NCBI GenBank assembly: GCA_964353355.1
Contig: CAYGVT010000019.1
Coordinates: 1-31,728, forward strand
Direction of reading: 5' to 3'
DNA: 31,728 bases
DNA from: CAYGVT01 sp964353355
Lineage (GTDB): Archaea > Thermoplasmatota > DTKX01 > GCA-020343715
This document shows positions 24,290 to 31,728 of the stretch, piece by piece; within the stretch, counting starts at the first letter, position 1, and each line of letters opens with the position of its first letter. Position numbers and translations under genes: made by a program. The notes under the pieces were generated by a model, which worked only from the letters and a program-made list of their open reading frames with translations, was not told the DNA's origin and ran no database searches.

Positions 24290-27200
24290 TCACGCCTTCG
24301 GCTCGTCCCTGCCAAGCAGCCGCATGGCGATGAGGAACACCAGGAGCACGATGGCCGCGACGAGGAGCAGACCGAGCCACATCTCGCGCTCGGGCTCGAT
24401 GTCGCCATCGCTCTCCCCGTCGCCGTCGGCGGTCCCGTCCCCGTCGCCGTCCCCTGAGGGCGGGGGCGCCAGGATGCTGACGTTCCACGCGAAGGTGGCC
24501 TGCGCGCCGTCCGAGTCCTTGACCTCGACCATGACCGTCCGGTTCCCGCGCTCGTTCGCGGTCGCCACGAAGGTCATGTAGGGCCCGGTCGCGAACGCGA
24601 CCTTGGTGCCGTTGACGTACCAGCCGTAGGTGAGCGCGGGCGCGTCGGTGTCGGGGTCGCTCGCGACGACCGTGAAGTTGACGGGAACGCCCGGCAGCAC
24701 GGGCGCGACCGTCGCGGGCTCGTGCGAGACGATGGTGGGCGGCCGGTCGACGTTGCGGATGTGGGCCGTCCACGTCCAGCTGGTCGAGGCCAGCCCGTCG
24801 CTGACAGTGACGACGAAGGTGTGGTCGCCCGAGGAGTCGTAGCCGAACCCGATCCACGGGGAGTCAGGCTCCGTCCCGCCGAGGTCTTCGCCGTCCATTG
24901 TCCAGTCGTACGTGAGAGTGTCGTCGTCGGGGTCCTGCGCCACGACGTGGAGACGCAGGAGGCCCACCCCCTGCTCGTCACACCATGTCTCGGTATCAGG
25001 TTCGGTGAACGATATCACCGGCGGCCGGTTCACGTTGGCGACGTGCACCGTCCAGTTGACCTCGACGGTGGCGTTGCCGTCGCTGATGGCCAGCCTGACC
25101 GCGTGGTCGCCCGCGGAGTCGTACCCGTGCGCGAGGGCGAACGTGGTACCGCTCGCGACCAGGTCGGCCCCGTCTTCGTACCATGCGTACGAGAGCTCGT
25201 CGCCGTCCGGGTCCGTCGCCACGACCGTGAACGCCACGGCCCCCGTGGGCGATTCATCGACCCACGTCTCGGCGGCCGGGCTCGACGATGTCACCGCGGG
25301 GGGGCGGTTGACGTCGAGGATCGTGAGGTTCCAGGCGTGGGAGACCTCGTCGAGCGTGTCGTTGACCACGACCTCGATGTCGTACACGCCCGCCGATTCG
25401 TGGTCGAAGGGGAAGGCGTAGCTCGCTCCGGTCCCGTTCGCCAGGAGGTCCGCCCCGAGGTACCACGCGAAGGACAGCGCATCGCCGTCCGGGTCGGAGG
25501 CCACGACCGAGAAGGTGCTGCTGCCAAGCGCGGTCTCGTTGAGCTCGAGCGGCGTGGCAGGGCTCGCGCTGTCGATGACCGGCAGGCGGTTCACGTTGAG
25601 GACCGTCACGCTCCACACGGCCGAGACGCCCAGGGGCGGGGTCCCGTTGTCGGTGACGTTCATTGCCAGGAGGTGCACGCCCGCGTCCGCGAAGCCAGGG
25701 GCATACGTGAGGTTGGGGTCCCCGAGCACGGGGTAGTAGGCGCCGTCGATCGACCACTGGTAGGAGAGGTCGGCGCCGCCCTCGTCCCATACCACGACCT
25801 CGAACGTCGCATTCTCGCCCTCGCGCATGACGACGTCGCCGTCCGGCGACCTGGACACGAGGCGCGGGGCCAGGTTGAGGGCGGTTATGGTGAGGGCGCC
25901 GGTCGCGGGGATGGACGCGTCCACCGTCCCGTCGGGGCCGATGGTGACGTTGTCCAGGTGGACGTCGTACTGCACGTTGGTCGAGTAGGACACACCGTAC
26001 GTGCCCGCGGGCAGGCCCGCGACAGAGAAGGCCCCGGCCGCGGTGGCCCTGACCACGACCACGGGATAGCCTCCGGGGTTCACGAAGGCCACGGGCTCGA
26101 AGGACGCATTGTTCGACGATGCGCCCACCCTGACCGCGCCGCCCTCGACGTAGTGGAGGTACTGCCTCAGGAGCCTGGTGCGGCTCGCGTTGACGACGGC
26201 CGGGTTCAAGGGGTCCCTCGTGTCGACGAGGTAGTAGGCCCCGCCGTTGTCGTTCATGCTGGGGCTCGCGAGCGTGTACTGCTGCCACGAGGAGGCGTTG
26301 CCCAGGGTCAGGTCCCTGTAGAGGTCCTGGTAGCCCGAGCCGATGTGCTCTAGCATCGCGGTGTCCACGCCGTACTGGGCGCCCCTGTCCGCGAGGGCCC
26401 TGAGGTTGGCGTCCGACACCCCGCTGTAGCGATGGTAGCTCAGCTCCGAGAGGTTCCCCAGCGCGCCCTGCACGGCCGCCATGGCGTCGAAGTAGGTGAC
26501 GGCGTTCCCCATGCTGGTGGTGCTGGGGGCGATGAAGTTCACGGTGTAGTCGTGCTCGGCGAGCAGCTCCTGGGTGGCGACCATGGCGCGGCCGATGGTG
26601 GTGCCGGAGCTCCACTGGGCCACGTTGTCGGGCTCGAGGATGACCTCCCAGTAGTCGGGCGTGAGGTTGTACTTCTCGTCCATGTGCGTGTACGTGGCGA
26701 GCACGCACTCGGCGTACTCGGCCGGGTCGTCGTGGACGTACGGCAGGCCAAAGGCGTTCTGGCCGGTGAAGGCCACGTAGTTGACGTTGATGGCCAGGGG
26801 CACGCCGAGCTCCTGCGCGCGCTCGTGCATGGGCACCACCAGCTTGTCCATGGTGCTGTCCAGCTCAGAGAAGTGGAAGCCGCTCCAGTTGATGTTGCCG
26901 GGGTCGGCGTCGTCGTTGGAGGCGACGTACCGGTGGGACCGCCAGAACATGTAGCCGACCTGCCCCTCCATGTACATCGTCCAGTAGTCCTCCGGGTTCT
27001 CGACGCCCGCGCGCACCTCGACCCGCAGCCGGTCGATGCCCAGGTCGGTGAGGGCGAGGTCGATGACGCGCGCGCTGTAGTTGGCGTAGGCCGGGCTCGT
27101 CTCCTGGCCCGCCTGGGCGGTCGCCTCCCATGCCCCCATCGTCTGGTAGGTCGTGTTGGGGTCGAACGTGATGACGTTCACGGCGAAGGGCTGCACGGCG

Positions 27201-27313
27201 TCGGTTCCCGGCCCCATCGACGGCACGAGGGTGAGCAGCGCGACGACCATGATGGCGGAACGCACGGCCCATCGGCCTTCGGGGCGAACAAGAGCGCTCA
27301 GCATGGTTATCAC
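24290..27313 (-). CDS. Clan-A (GH30-like) glycosidase-like surface protein with PKD repeats and TM anchor
   Basis: The protein has 1007 residues. GTG 27313 is preferred, with AGGAG 7 nt upstream; ATG 27304 is possible. A signal peptide (about 10-40) is followed by a TIM-barrel-like domain (about 45-400). It opens TTYQTMGAWEATAQAG, similar to the GH30 opening. E227 in WEVILEPDN and E322 in AMLEHIG sit 95 residues apart and are candidate acid/base and nucleophile. A beta-sandwich (about 400-480) follows, as in GH30. Five PKD/Ig-like repeats (about 481-944) carry NRPPVI and DPDGDELSYAWY motifs. A DG-rich acidic linker, one TM helix (about 974-998) and a short tail end the chain. It may cleave extracellular polysaccharide. 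GH30 assignment is tentative, because the usual NEP motif reads EPDN here. Confidence 0.75.
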   Translation of the reverse strand: MITMLSALVRPEGRWAVRSAIMVVALLTLVPSMGPGTDAVQPFAVNVITFDPNTTYQTMGAWEATAQAGQETSPAYANYSARVIDLALTDLGIDRLRVEVRAGVENPEDYWTMYMEGQVGYMFWRSHRYVASNDDADPGNINWSGFHFSELDSTMDKLVVPMHERAQELGVPLAINVNYVAFTGQNAFGLPYVHDDPAEYAECVLATYTHMDEKYNLTPDYWEVILEPDNVAQWSSGTTIGRAMVATQELLAEHDYTVNFIAPSTTSMGNAVTYFDAMAAVQGALGNLSELSYHRYSGVSDANLRALADRGAQYGVDTAMLEHIGSGYQDLYRDLTLGNASSWQQYTLASPSMNDNGGAYYLVDTRDPLNPAVVNASRTRLLRQYLHYVEGGAVRVGASSNNASFEPVAFVNPGGYPVVVVRATAAGAFSVAGLPAGTYGVSYSTNVQYDVHLDNVTIGPDGTVDASIPATGALTITALNLAPRLVSRSPDGDVVMREGENATFEVVVWDEGGADLSYQWSIDGAYYPVLGDPNLTYAPGFADAGVHLLAMNVTDNGTPPLGVSAVWSVTVLNVNRLPVIDSASPATPLELNETALGSSTFSVVASDPDGDALSFAWYLGADLLANGTGASYAFPFDHESAGVYDIEVVVNDTLDEVSHAWNLTILDVNRPPAVTSSSPAAETWVDESPTGAVAFTVVATDPDGDELSYAWYEDGADLVASGTTFALAHGYDSAGDHAVRLAISDGNATVEVNWTVHVANVNRPPVISFTEPDTETWCDEQGVGLLRLHVVAQDPDDDTLTYDWTMDGEDLGGTEPDSPWIGFGYDSSGDHTFVVTVSDGLASTSWTWTAHIRNVDRPPTIVSHEPATVAPVLPGVPVNFTVVASDPDTDAPALTYGWYVNGTKVAFATGPYMTFVATANERGNRTVMVEVKDSDGAQATFAWNVSILAPPPSGDGDGDGTADGDGESDGDIEPEREMWLGLLLVAAIVLLVFLIAMRLLGRDEPKA

Positions 27314-27413
27314 GGTTCATCTCCTGGCACCTCCTTTATTGGCCTTTGCTCCCCAGTCGCAGGAATGATAACCTGGCCAGTGCTGGCGTCCCGTGCGACC
27401 GCCGGGGGAAAGG

Positions 27414-27424
27414 TTTTACTATCC
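27414..27424 (+). promoter_or_regulatory. TATA box of the methyltransferase-like gene
   Basis: TTTTACTATCC is centred about 26 bp before ATG 27444 and gives a leaderless transcript. Confidence 0.5.
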
Positions 27425-27443
27425 ATCCCCCCGTGGGCGGTCG

Positions 27444-28163
27444 ATGACCTCCGGCGCGCGTCGGCTCCTCACGCCCACCGACATGCTGCGCGCGCTCGTG
27501 CTGGGGCTGCTGCTCTCGATGTTCCTCTTCCCGCGGGAGCTGCTCGAGCACTTCCGGGGACATTTCTCGGGCGCCATCCTCGACCGCATGGTCACGGGCG
27601 ACTGGCCCCTGGTGGCCCTCAACGTCGCGGCCTTCGTGGCGTTCCTGGTGCCCCTCTCGTTCAGGCGCCGCGTGGACTGGCGCGAGGGCGGGCTTGTGGT
27701 GGCGTTCTTCGTGTCGCTGTTCGTGGAGATGTACGGCGTGCCCCTCCTCGTCGCGCTCGTCGCGCCCTCGCTCGAGCCCCTCGCGCCCGCCCACATGGGC
27801 ACGGTCGTGCACGCGGACGTGCTGGGCGTGCGGCTCGCGCTCACCGTGCCCATGGTCTACGGGACCGCCATCATCCTGCTGGGGACCGCGCTCGTGCTCC
27901 TGGGCTGGGTCACGCTGTGGCGCCGTCTGCGGTCAGGGCCCTTGGTCACTGACGGGATATACTCGGCGACACGGAACCCGCAGTACCTGGGTTTCGTCCT
28001 GGTGCTCGCGGGGTGGATCGTGGGGTGGCCCACCGTGCTCGTGGTCGTGATGGCCCCCGTGCTCATCTGCATGTACTGGAGGCTGTGCCGGCGGGAGGAG
28101 AGCGAGCTGCTCGGGGTCCCCGGGTTCGAGGACTACCGCGCGCGGGTGCCCCTGCTGCTGTGA
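27444..28163 (+). CDS. Isoprenylcysteine/phospholipid methyltransferase-like membrane protein
   Basis: The protein has 239 residues. ATG 27444 follows the TATA box at the leaderless distance; a longer start at 27393 is GC-rich and unsupported. Four to five TM helices are visible (near residues 15-30, 50-70, 80-105, 135-160, 185-210). The C-terminal half has the signature of the ICMT/PEMT family: GPLVTDGIYSATRNPQYLGF, a hydrophobic helix, then EESELLGVPGFEDYRARVP. Family members transfer methyl from S-adenosylmethionine to small thiols, prenyl-cysteine or lipid head groups at the membrane. The exact substrate cannot be read from sequence. It is divergent from the GH30-like gene and convergent with the beta-propeller gene; the gap after it (28164-28254) is GC-rich with possible hairpins. 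Confidence 0.82.
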   Translation: MTSGARRLLTPTDMLRALVLGLLLSMFLFPRELLEHFRGHFSGAILDRMVTGDWPLVALNVAAFVAFLVPLSFRRRVDWREGGLVVAFFVSLFVEMYGVPLLVALVAPSLEPLAPAHMGTVVHADVLGVRLALTVPMVYGTAIILLGTALVLLGWVTLWRRLRSGPLVTDGIYSATRNPQYLGFVLVLAGWIVGWPTVLVVVMAPVLICMYWRLCRREESELLGVPGFEDYRARVPLLL

Positions 28164-28254
28164 TGCGGGGAGCGACCGCGGGCCTTGCGTGCCGGGCCGG
28201 GCATCGTCGGTCCGGCCATCCGCTGCAGGTCGTGGCCCGGGCCCTCCGCCAGCA

Positions 28255-30717
28255 TCAAGGCTGCTGTTCCATCATCTTCTCCATCCGGGCCTGCTCCTCC
28301 ATGGCGATGATGGCCGCCATGTCGGTCTCGCCGCCCTTGCTGCCCCGCCTGTAGAACATGACGATGGCGGCTACGATGAGCAGGACGACGAGGACGAGCA
28401 CCACGTACGGCCAGTTGGCCTCCATCCAGGTGGTCTCCGACTCCACGTTGACCTGGAACTTCTCGGACCAGTCCGACTCGGCGCCGTAGGCGTCGATGGT
28501 CCTGGCCCGCACCTGGTAGGTGCCGGGCCTCGTGAACTTGTGGACCAGGGTCGCGGTCGCGCCCGAGGCCACTTGGCCGGTCTCGTTGGGCTGTCCGGAG
28601 GCGCCCTTCCTGTCGTCCCAGTCGAACACGAACCTGACGAGGTCCGAGTCAGTGTCGGGGGCGGAGAGCGTGAACGTGATCTGCCTGCCCTCGAGGATGG
28701 TGTTCACGCCCTTGAGGTCGATGGGCACGGCGGGTATCGTGTTGACCCTCACCGTGAGGGCGAAGCCCCAGCTCGACGGGATGCCGTAGGCGTCCACGGC
28801 CATCGCGCGCACGAGGTAGACACCTCCCGCGATCCAGTAGCGGGGGACCGTGACGCACGTGCCCTGGTCGTTGAGCTCCGTCTCGGTCGCGTTCTCGCTC
28901 GCGACGCCCCAGCTGATGACGTACTTGACCCGGTCGCCGTCGGGGTCGATGGTCCTGAAGCTGAAGTCCGCCAGCTGGTCGACGAGCACGAGCTCCGGCC
29001 CGCCGGGCTTGTCGGGCGCGTTGGGCGGCCGCGTGATGTGGACCGCGAGCGCCGTGCCCCAGTCGGACACGGCGCTGAACACGTCGACGCGCATGGCCCG
29101 CACGCGGTAGTCCCCCGCCTCGTCGTAGGTGTGGCTGAGCGTGACCAGCGTGCCCGAGTCGACGAACAGCGACTCCGAGGTCACCCCGGAGCTCACGTTG
29201 CCGCTCGCGGGCGCCTCCCAGTCGATGATGATGCGCACGTCGTCGCCGTCCGGGTCCACGGCCGACACGTTGAACGCGTAGGCGATGTTGACCTGGCCGC
29301 TCGCCGGCCCGACGGGGGCTGGCGGGGCCGCGGGCGCGTCGTTGATGTTGACGTGCAGCGGCTCGCTCCATGGCGACACCGCGCCCTCCTCGTCGACGGC
29401 GCGCACCCGCACGTCGAAGGTGCCCGACAACGGCCACGAGTGCTGCGCGGAGACGGCCGTGCCGGACTCGACAGACGGCGACTCCGTGGTGGTGCCGTCG
29501 TCCCAGTCGAACACGGCCTTCACGTCGTCGCCGTCGGGGTCCATGATGGTGGCCGAGTACGCGTAGGTCACGTCCTTGGCGCCCTTGGAGATGCCGACGG
29601 GCACGGCGGGCCTGACGGGATCCTCGTTGCGGAAGGGGAAGGTGTGGACCATCTTCCCGAGCTCGAGGTAGGCATACGCCAGGTGCGGGTAGTCGGTGAG
29701 GTTGGTCACCATGCTGAGCCACACGATGGAGCCCGCGGTCTCGTCGGCCACGTCCTTCTGCCAGGCCGTGCCGTTCCACCGGGCGTGCTTGATCCTGTCG
29801 GGGCCGGAGGTCTTGTAGCCTATCTGGGGGTTGCCCTTGTGGTCGATGGACAGGGCCGTGTAGTAGCCAGACCCCGTCGCGCCCTCGATGGTCTGCAGGT
29901 CCCACCCGGCGCCCGTGTCGTGGGCGTACTTGAGCGTGGCGTCGGGGTAGTACGCGTAGGAGATGTGCGCCCTGTCGTCCTCGTCCACGACGAGCGAGCA
30001 GTAGCTGCCGGTGCCGTCGGCGCCGGGGTCGACCTTCTTGAACTGCCAGCCCGAGAGCGAGTAGTAGGCGAGCTTGAGCGTGTCGTTGGTGTGGTCGGTG
30101 TAGGCGATGGAGGGGCGGTCGTAGCTGTCGGTGTCGATGGAGACGTAGTCGCCCACGTTGTCGTCGTGGTCGGTCACCTCGATGTAGAAGGCGCTGCCGG
30201 TCCACTTGGCGTGCTTGAGGTTGCCGGTGGTGGCGTCGCGGTAGGCCACGTGCGGCCGGTCGTGCGTGTCGACGGCCAGGTCCGCCCTCCAGCCGACCTG
30301 GGAGTTCGGGTCGATGCTGTAGTACTCCCACGCCTCGCCGTTCCAGGTGGCGTACTTCAGCTTGTACTGCTCGTTGATGTACACCGTGAACGCGATGTGG
30401 GGCTGGCCCTTGGAGTCCAGGTCGATGCTCGTGTGCCACACCGAGCCCGTCTGGGTCTGCAGGCTCTGCCTGCTCCAGGTGCTGCCCTGCTTGACCGCGT
30501 ACTTGACGCAGTCGGGCGAGGCGGCGGGGTAGACCAGGTGGATGCGGTCGGCGGAATCGACCGCGAGGTCGGCCGACAGCCCGGCGTTGGCGGTCTCGAC
30601 GTTCTCGACCGTCCATCCGAGGTAGTCGAAGGCCGCGACGTCCTCCGCCGGGGGCAGGACGGCGCCGAGGGACAGGAGCAGGCATGCGAGCAGCACGAGC
30701 GCGGCGCGGTGGTTCAT
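28255..30717 (-). CDS. Beta-propeller surface protein with four PKD-like repeats and TM anchor
   Basis: The protein has 820 residues from ATG 30717, with GAGGGTG about 5-11 nt upstream; the much longer in-frame extension overlaps the regulator gene and is rejected. A signal peptide (about 1-25) precedes about seven repeats of about 45 residues with SIDxxxRPHIAY-like cores (LAVDTHDRPHVAYRD, SIDTDSYDRPSIAYTD, LVVDEDDRAHISYAYY, SIDHKGNPQIGYKT), resembling BNR/sialidase-type propellers. Residues about 365-765 contain four PKD/Ig-like domains (DPDGDDVKAVFDWDDG, DPDGDRVKYVISW). One TM helix (about 768-788) is followed by a cytoplasmic tail of about 30 residues rich in Met and Glu. Catalytic sialidase residues are not apparent, so binding is more likely than hydrolysis. 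Confidence 0.82.
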   Translation of the reverse strand: MNHRAALVLLACLLLSLGAVLPPAEDVAAFDYLGWTVENVETANAGLSADLAVDSADRIHLVYPAASPDCVKYAVKQGSTWSRQSLQTQTGSVWHTSIDLDSKGQPHIAFTVYINEQYKLKYATWNGEAWEYYSIDPNSQVGWRADLAVDTHDRPHVAYRDATTGNLKHAKWTGSAFYIEVTDHDDNVGDYVSIDTDSYDRPSIAYTDHTNDTLKLAYYSLSGWQFKKVDPGADGTGSYCSLVVDEDDRAHISYAYYPDATLKYAHDTGAGWDLQTIEGATGSGYYTALSIDHKGNPQIGYKTSGPDRIKHARWNGTAWQKDVADETAGSIVWLSMVTNLTDYPHLAYAYLELGKMVHTFPFRNEDPVRPAVPVGISKGAKDVTYAYSATIMDPDGDDVKAVFDWDDGTTTESPSVESGTAVSAQHSWPLSGTFDVRVRAVDEEGAVSPWSEPLHVNINDAPAAPPAPVGPASGQVNIAYAFNVSAVDPDGDDVRIIIDWEAPASGNVSSGVTSESLFVDSGTLVTLSHTYDEAGDYRVRAMRVDVFSAVSDWGTALAVHITRPPNAPDKPGGPELVLVDQLADFSFRTIDPDGDRVKYVISWGVASENATETELNDQGTCVTVPRYWIAGGVYLVRAMAVDAYGIPSSWGFALTVRVNTIPAVPIDLKGVNTILEGRQITFTLSAPDTDSDLVRFVFDWDDRKGASGQPNETGQVASGATATLVHKFTRPGTYQVRARTIDAYGAESDWSEKFQVNVESETTWMEANWPYVVLVLVVLLIVAAIVMFYRRGSKGGETDMAAIIAMEEQARMEKMMEQQP

Positions 30718-30863
30718 CGCTTCACCCTCTTGACGTCGCCGCCCCGGCACGGGGGCCGTGGCGGCGGCACCTGGCATCTGGATGATGGTAGATACCCTTT
30801 TCGGTGCTGTGCACCGGGGGTCCCGACGCACCGGGCGGCCCCTGGCCCTGGCCGGGGGGCGGC

Positions 30864-31562
30864 TCACCCCTCCTTCCGGGGATGCTCGCTGGCGCGCAGC
30901 TTCAGGAACGGGTAGGAGTTGCGCAGCATCTGCAGCTGGGCCTTGCGCAGGTGCTCGCCGAAGGTCGACCTCGAGAGGCCGACCTCCCTGGCGACCCTGT
31001 CCATCTTGGTCCTGGCGGGGACCTCGAACAGACCGGACTCGTAGGCGGCCACGACGGATCTGATCTGCAGGTCCGTCAGGCCCTCGAAGAAGTGCACGGG
31101 CACGACGTTGAGGTCGTGGAGCGCGCTCAGGGCGTCGCGGCCGCGGTGCGAGATGATCTCGACGCGCCCGTCCTTCTCGACCTCCTCGATGAACCGCTTG
31201 AGGGGCTCGGTCCCGGTCGAGAGCACGCGGTGCGTCTCCCAGCCCCCCAGGTAGGTGTGTGGCGGGATGAGCATGCAGCCGGTGTCGTTGGCAATCGAGA
31301 TGATGGACCTGAACCTCGGGTAGCCGCACTCGCACGTGAGCAGCAGCGCGGACGTGCCGTCCTCGAACATGTCGCACGCGCCCAGGTGCTTGCGCGCGGC
31401 CGTCAGCATCTCCTGGAGCTGCGTGCGGTCGGGGGCGGTTATCTGCAGCACCTCGGACTCCCGGCTGTACCACAGCACCATCTCGGCCTCGGGGAACTGC
31501 ACCGAGAAGTTGCAGAACGGGCAGTCGTGCTGTATTCGCAGCCGCGTGTCGAGGAAGTGCAT
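30864..31562 (-). CDS. HTH_10 (bacterio-opsin activator type) transcription regulator
   Basis: The protein has 232 residues from ATG 31562, which lies about 24 bp after GTTAATACT (leaderless); a longer start at 31613 is not needed. The C-terminus (about 165-225) is a clear HTH_10 domain: LTDLQIRSVVAAYESGLFEVPARTKMDRVAREVGLSRSTFGEHLRKAQLQMLR. The N-terminal half has CPFC near residue 14 and CECG near 77, which could bind metal or sense redox state. Such regulators are archaeal; the signal is unknown. It lies 146 bp upstream of, and on the same strand as, the beta-propeller gene and may regulate it; regulation of other surface genes here is speculative. Confidence 0.85.
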   Translation of the reverse strand: MHFLDTRLRIQHDCPFCNFSVQFPEAEMVLWYSRESEVLQITAPDRTQLQEMLTAARKHLGACDMFEDGTSALLLTCECGYPRFRSIISIANDTGCMLIPPHTYLGGWETHRVLSTGTEPLKRFIEEVEKDGRVEIISHRGRDALSALHDLNVVPVHFFEGLTDLQIRSVVAAYESGLFEVPARTKMDRVAREVGLSRSTFGEHLRKAQLQMLRNSYPFLKLRASEHPRKEG

Positions 31563-31580
31563 GGATGGCGATTGGGGGTG

Positions 31581-31590
31581 AGTATTAACT
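31581..31590 (-). promoter_or_regulatory. TATA-like box of the HTH_10 regulator
   Basis: Read on the minus strand this is AGTTAATACT, centred about 24 bp before ATG 31562. It is AT-rich in a GC-rich background. Confidence 0.5.
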
Positions 31591-31618
31591 GGACCTTTGC
31601 GCTCTGGACACATCCGGC

Positions 31619-31728
31619 CTATCTCACCAGCTCCCTCATCAGCCCCGCAAGCTGTTCCTGCTTGTCCGCGGATAGCGCCCCCGCCTCGCCCAGGATGCGC
31701 CTGAGCACGTACTCGATGAGGTCGAAGA
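31619..31728 (-). CDS. C-terminal end of an unidentified protein (5' end outside window)
   Basis: The open frame from the right edge encodes FDLIEYVLRRILGEAGAL and LAGLMRELVR, then TAG at 31619-31621. It is probably an amphipathic helix at the end of a protein. Too little is present to name it. It is on the same strand as the HTH_10 gene, 57 bp upstream. Confidence 0.5.
   Translation of the reverse strand, partial: FDLIEYVLRRILGEAGALSADKQEQLAGLMRELVR

Noticed and set aside
24722..26353. 543-codon plus-strand open frame antisense to the glycosidase-like gene
   Set aside because: Shadow of the PKD repeats; no independent start signal or domain.
28189..30915. 908-codon plus-strand open frame antisense to the beta-propeller gene
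   Set aside because: Composition is V/G/D/R/H-rich with no motif, while the minus strand encodes clear repeats, a signal peptide and a TM helix.

Overview
The window looks like GC-rich archaeal chromosome, probably euryarchaeal. The signs are TATA boxes centred about 24-31 bp upstream of start codons (leaderless transcripts), a bacterio-opsin-activator-type HTH_10 regulator, few Shine-Dalgarno sites, and several very large secreted proteins with one C-terminal membrane anchor and many N-glycosylation sequons. NosD beta-helix, cadherin-like/tandem-95 and PKD repeat proteins of this build are common in Thermoplasmata-related genomes, but that placement is inference. No tRNA, rRNA, CRISPR array or classical transposase was recognised. 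Layout: (1) 1-6850 holds two tandem, co-oriented copies (minus strand) of an arylsulfotransferase-like beta-propeller protein carrying six cadherin-like repeats; the first copy runs off the left edge. The copies align at a constant 3738-bp offset, including their promoters, a shared palindromic box and a more distal upstream element. (2) 7000-12950 looks like an accessory segment: two paralogous AAA+/DUF4143 ATPases, each behind an AT-rich promoter with inverted or palindromic repeats; a MNT/HEPN toxin-antitoxin pair whose HEPN gene has a 1-bp frameshift; a LemA-TPM membrane-protein operon; and two orphan fragments of a TPM-gene 3' end on either side of the first ATPase, suggesting past duplication and deletion of the module. 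(3) 13100-18750 holds a membrane-anchored beta-helix protein, a GNAT fused to a YoaP/thioredoxin-like domain, and a 56-residue conserved protein coupled to a tandem-GNAT acetyltransferase. (4) 19048-30717 holds three more giant surface proteins (NosD beta-helix plus Ig-like repeats; a clan-A glycosidase-like protein with PKD repeats; a beta-propeller with PKD repeats) and an isoprenylcysteine/phospholipid methyltransferase-like membrane enzyme. (5) 30864 to the end holds an HTH_10 regulator and the C-terminus of another gene. The common theme is the cell surface: five large proteins (counting both sulfotransferase copies) have or should have a signal peptide, an outer catalytic or binding domain, a stalk of 90-105-residue beta-sandwich repeats, one TM helix and a short cytoplasmic tail. 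The ATPase, LemA-TPM and MNT/HEPN segment between them looks more recently rearranged. Long open frames antisense to the GC-rich genes were judged to be shadows.
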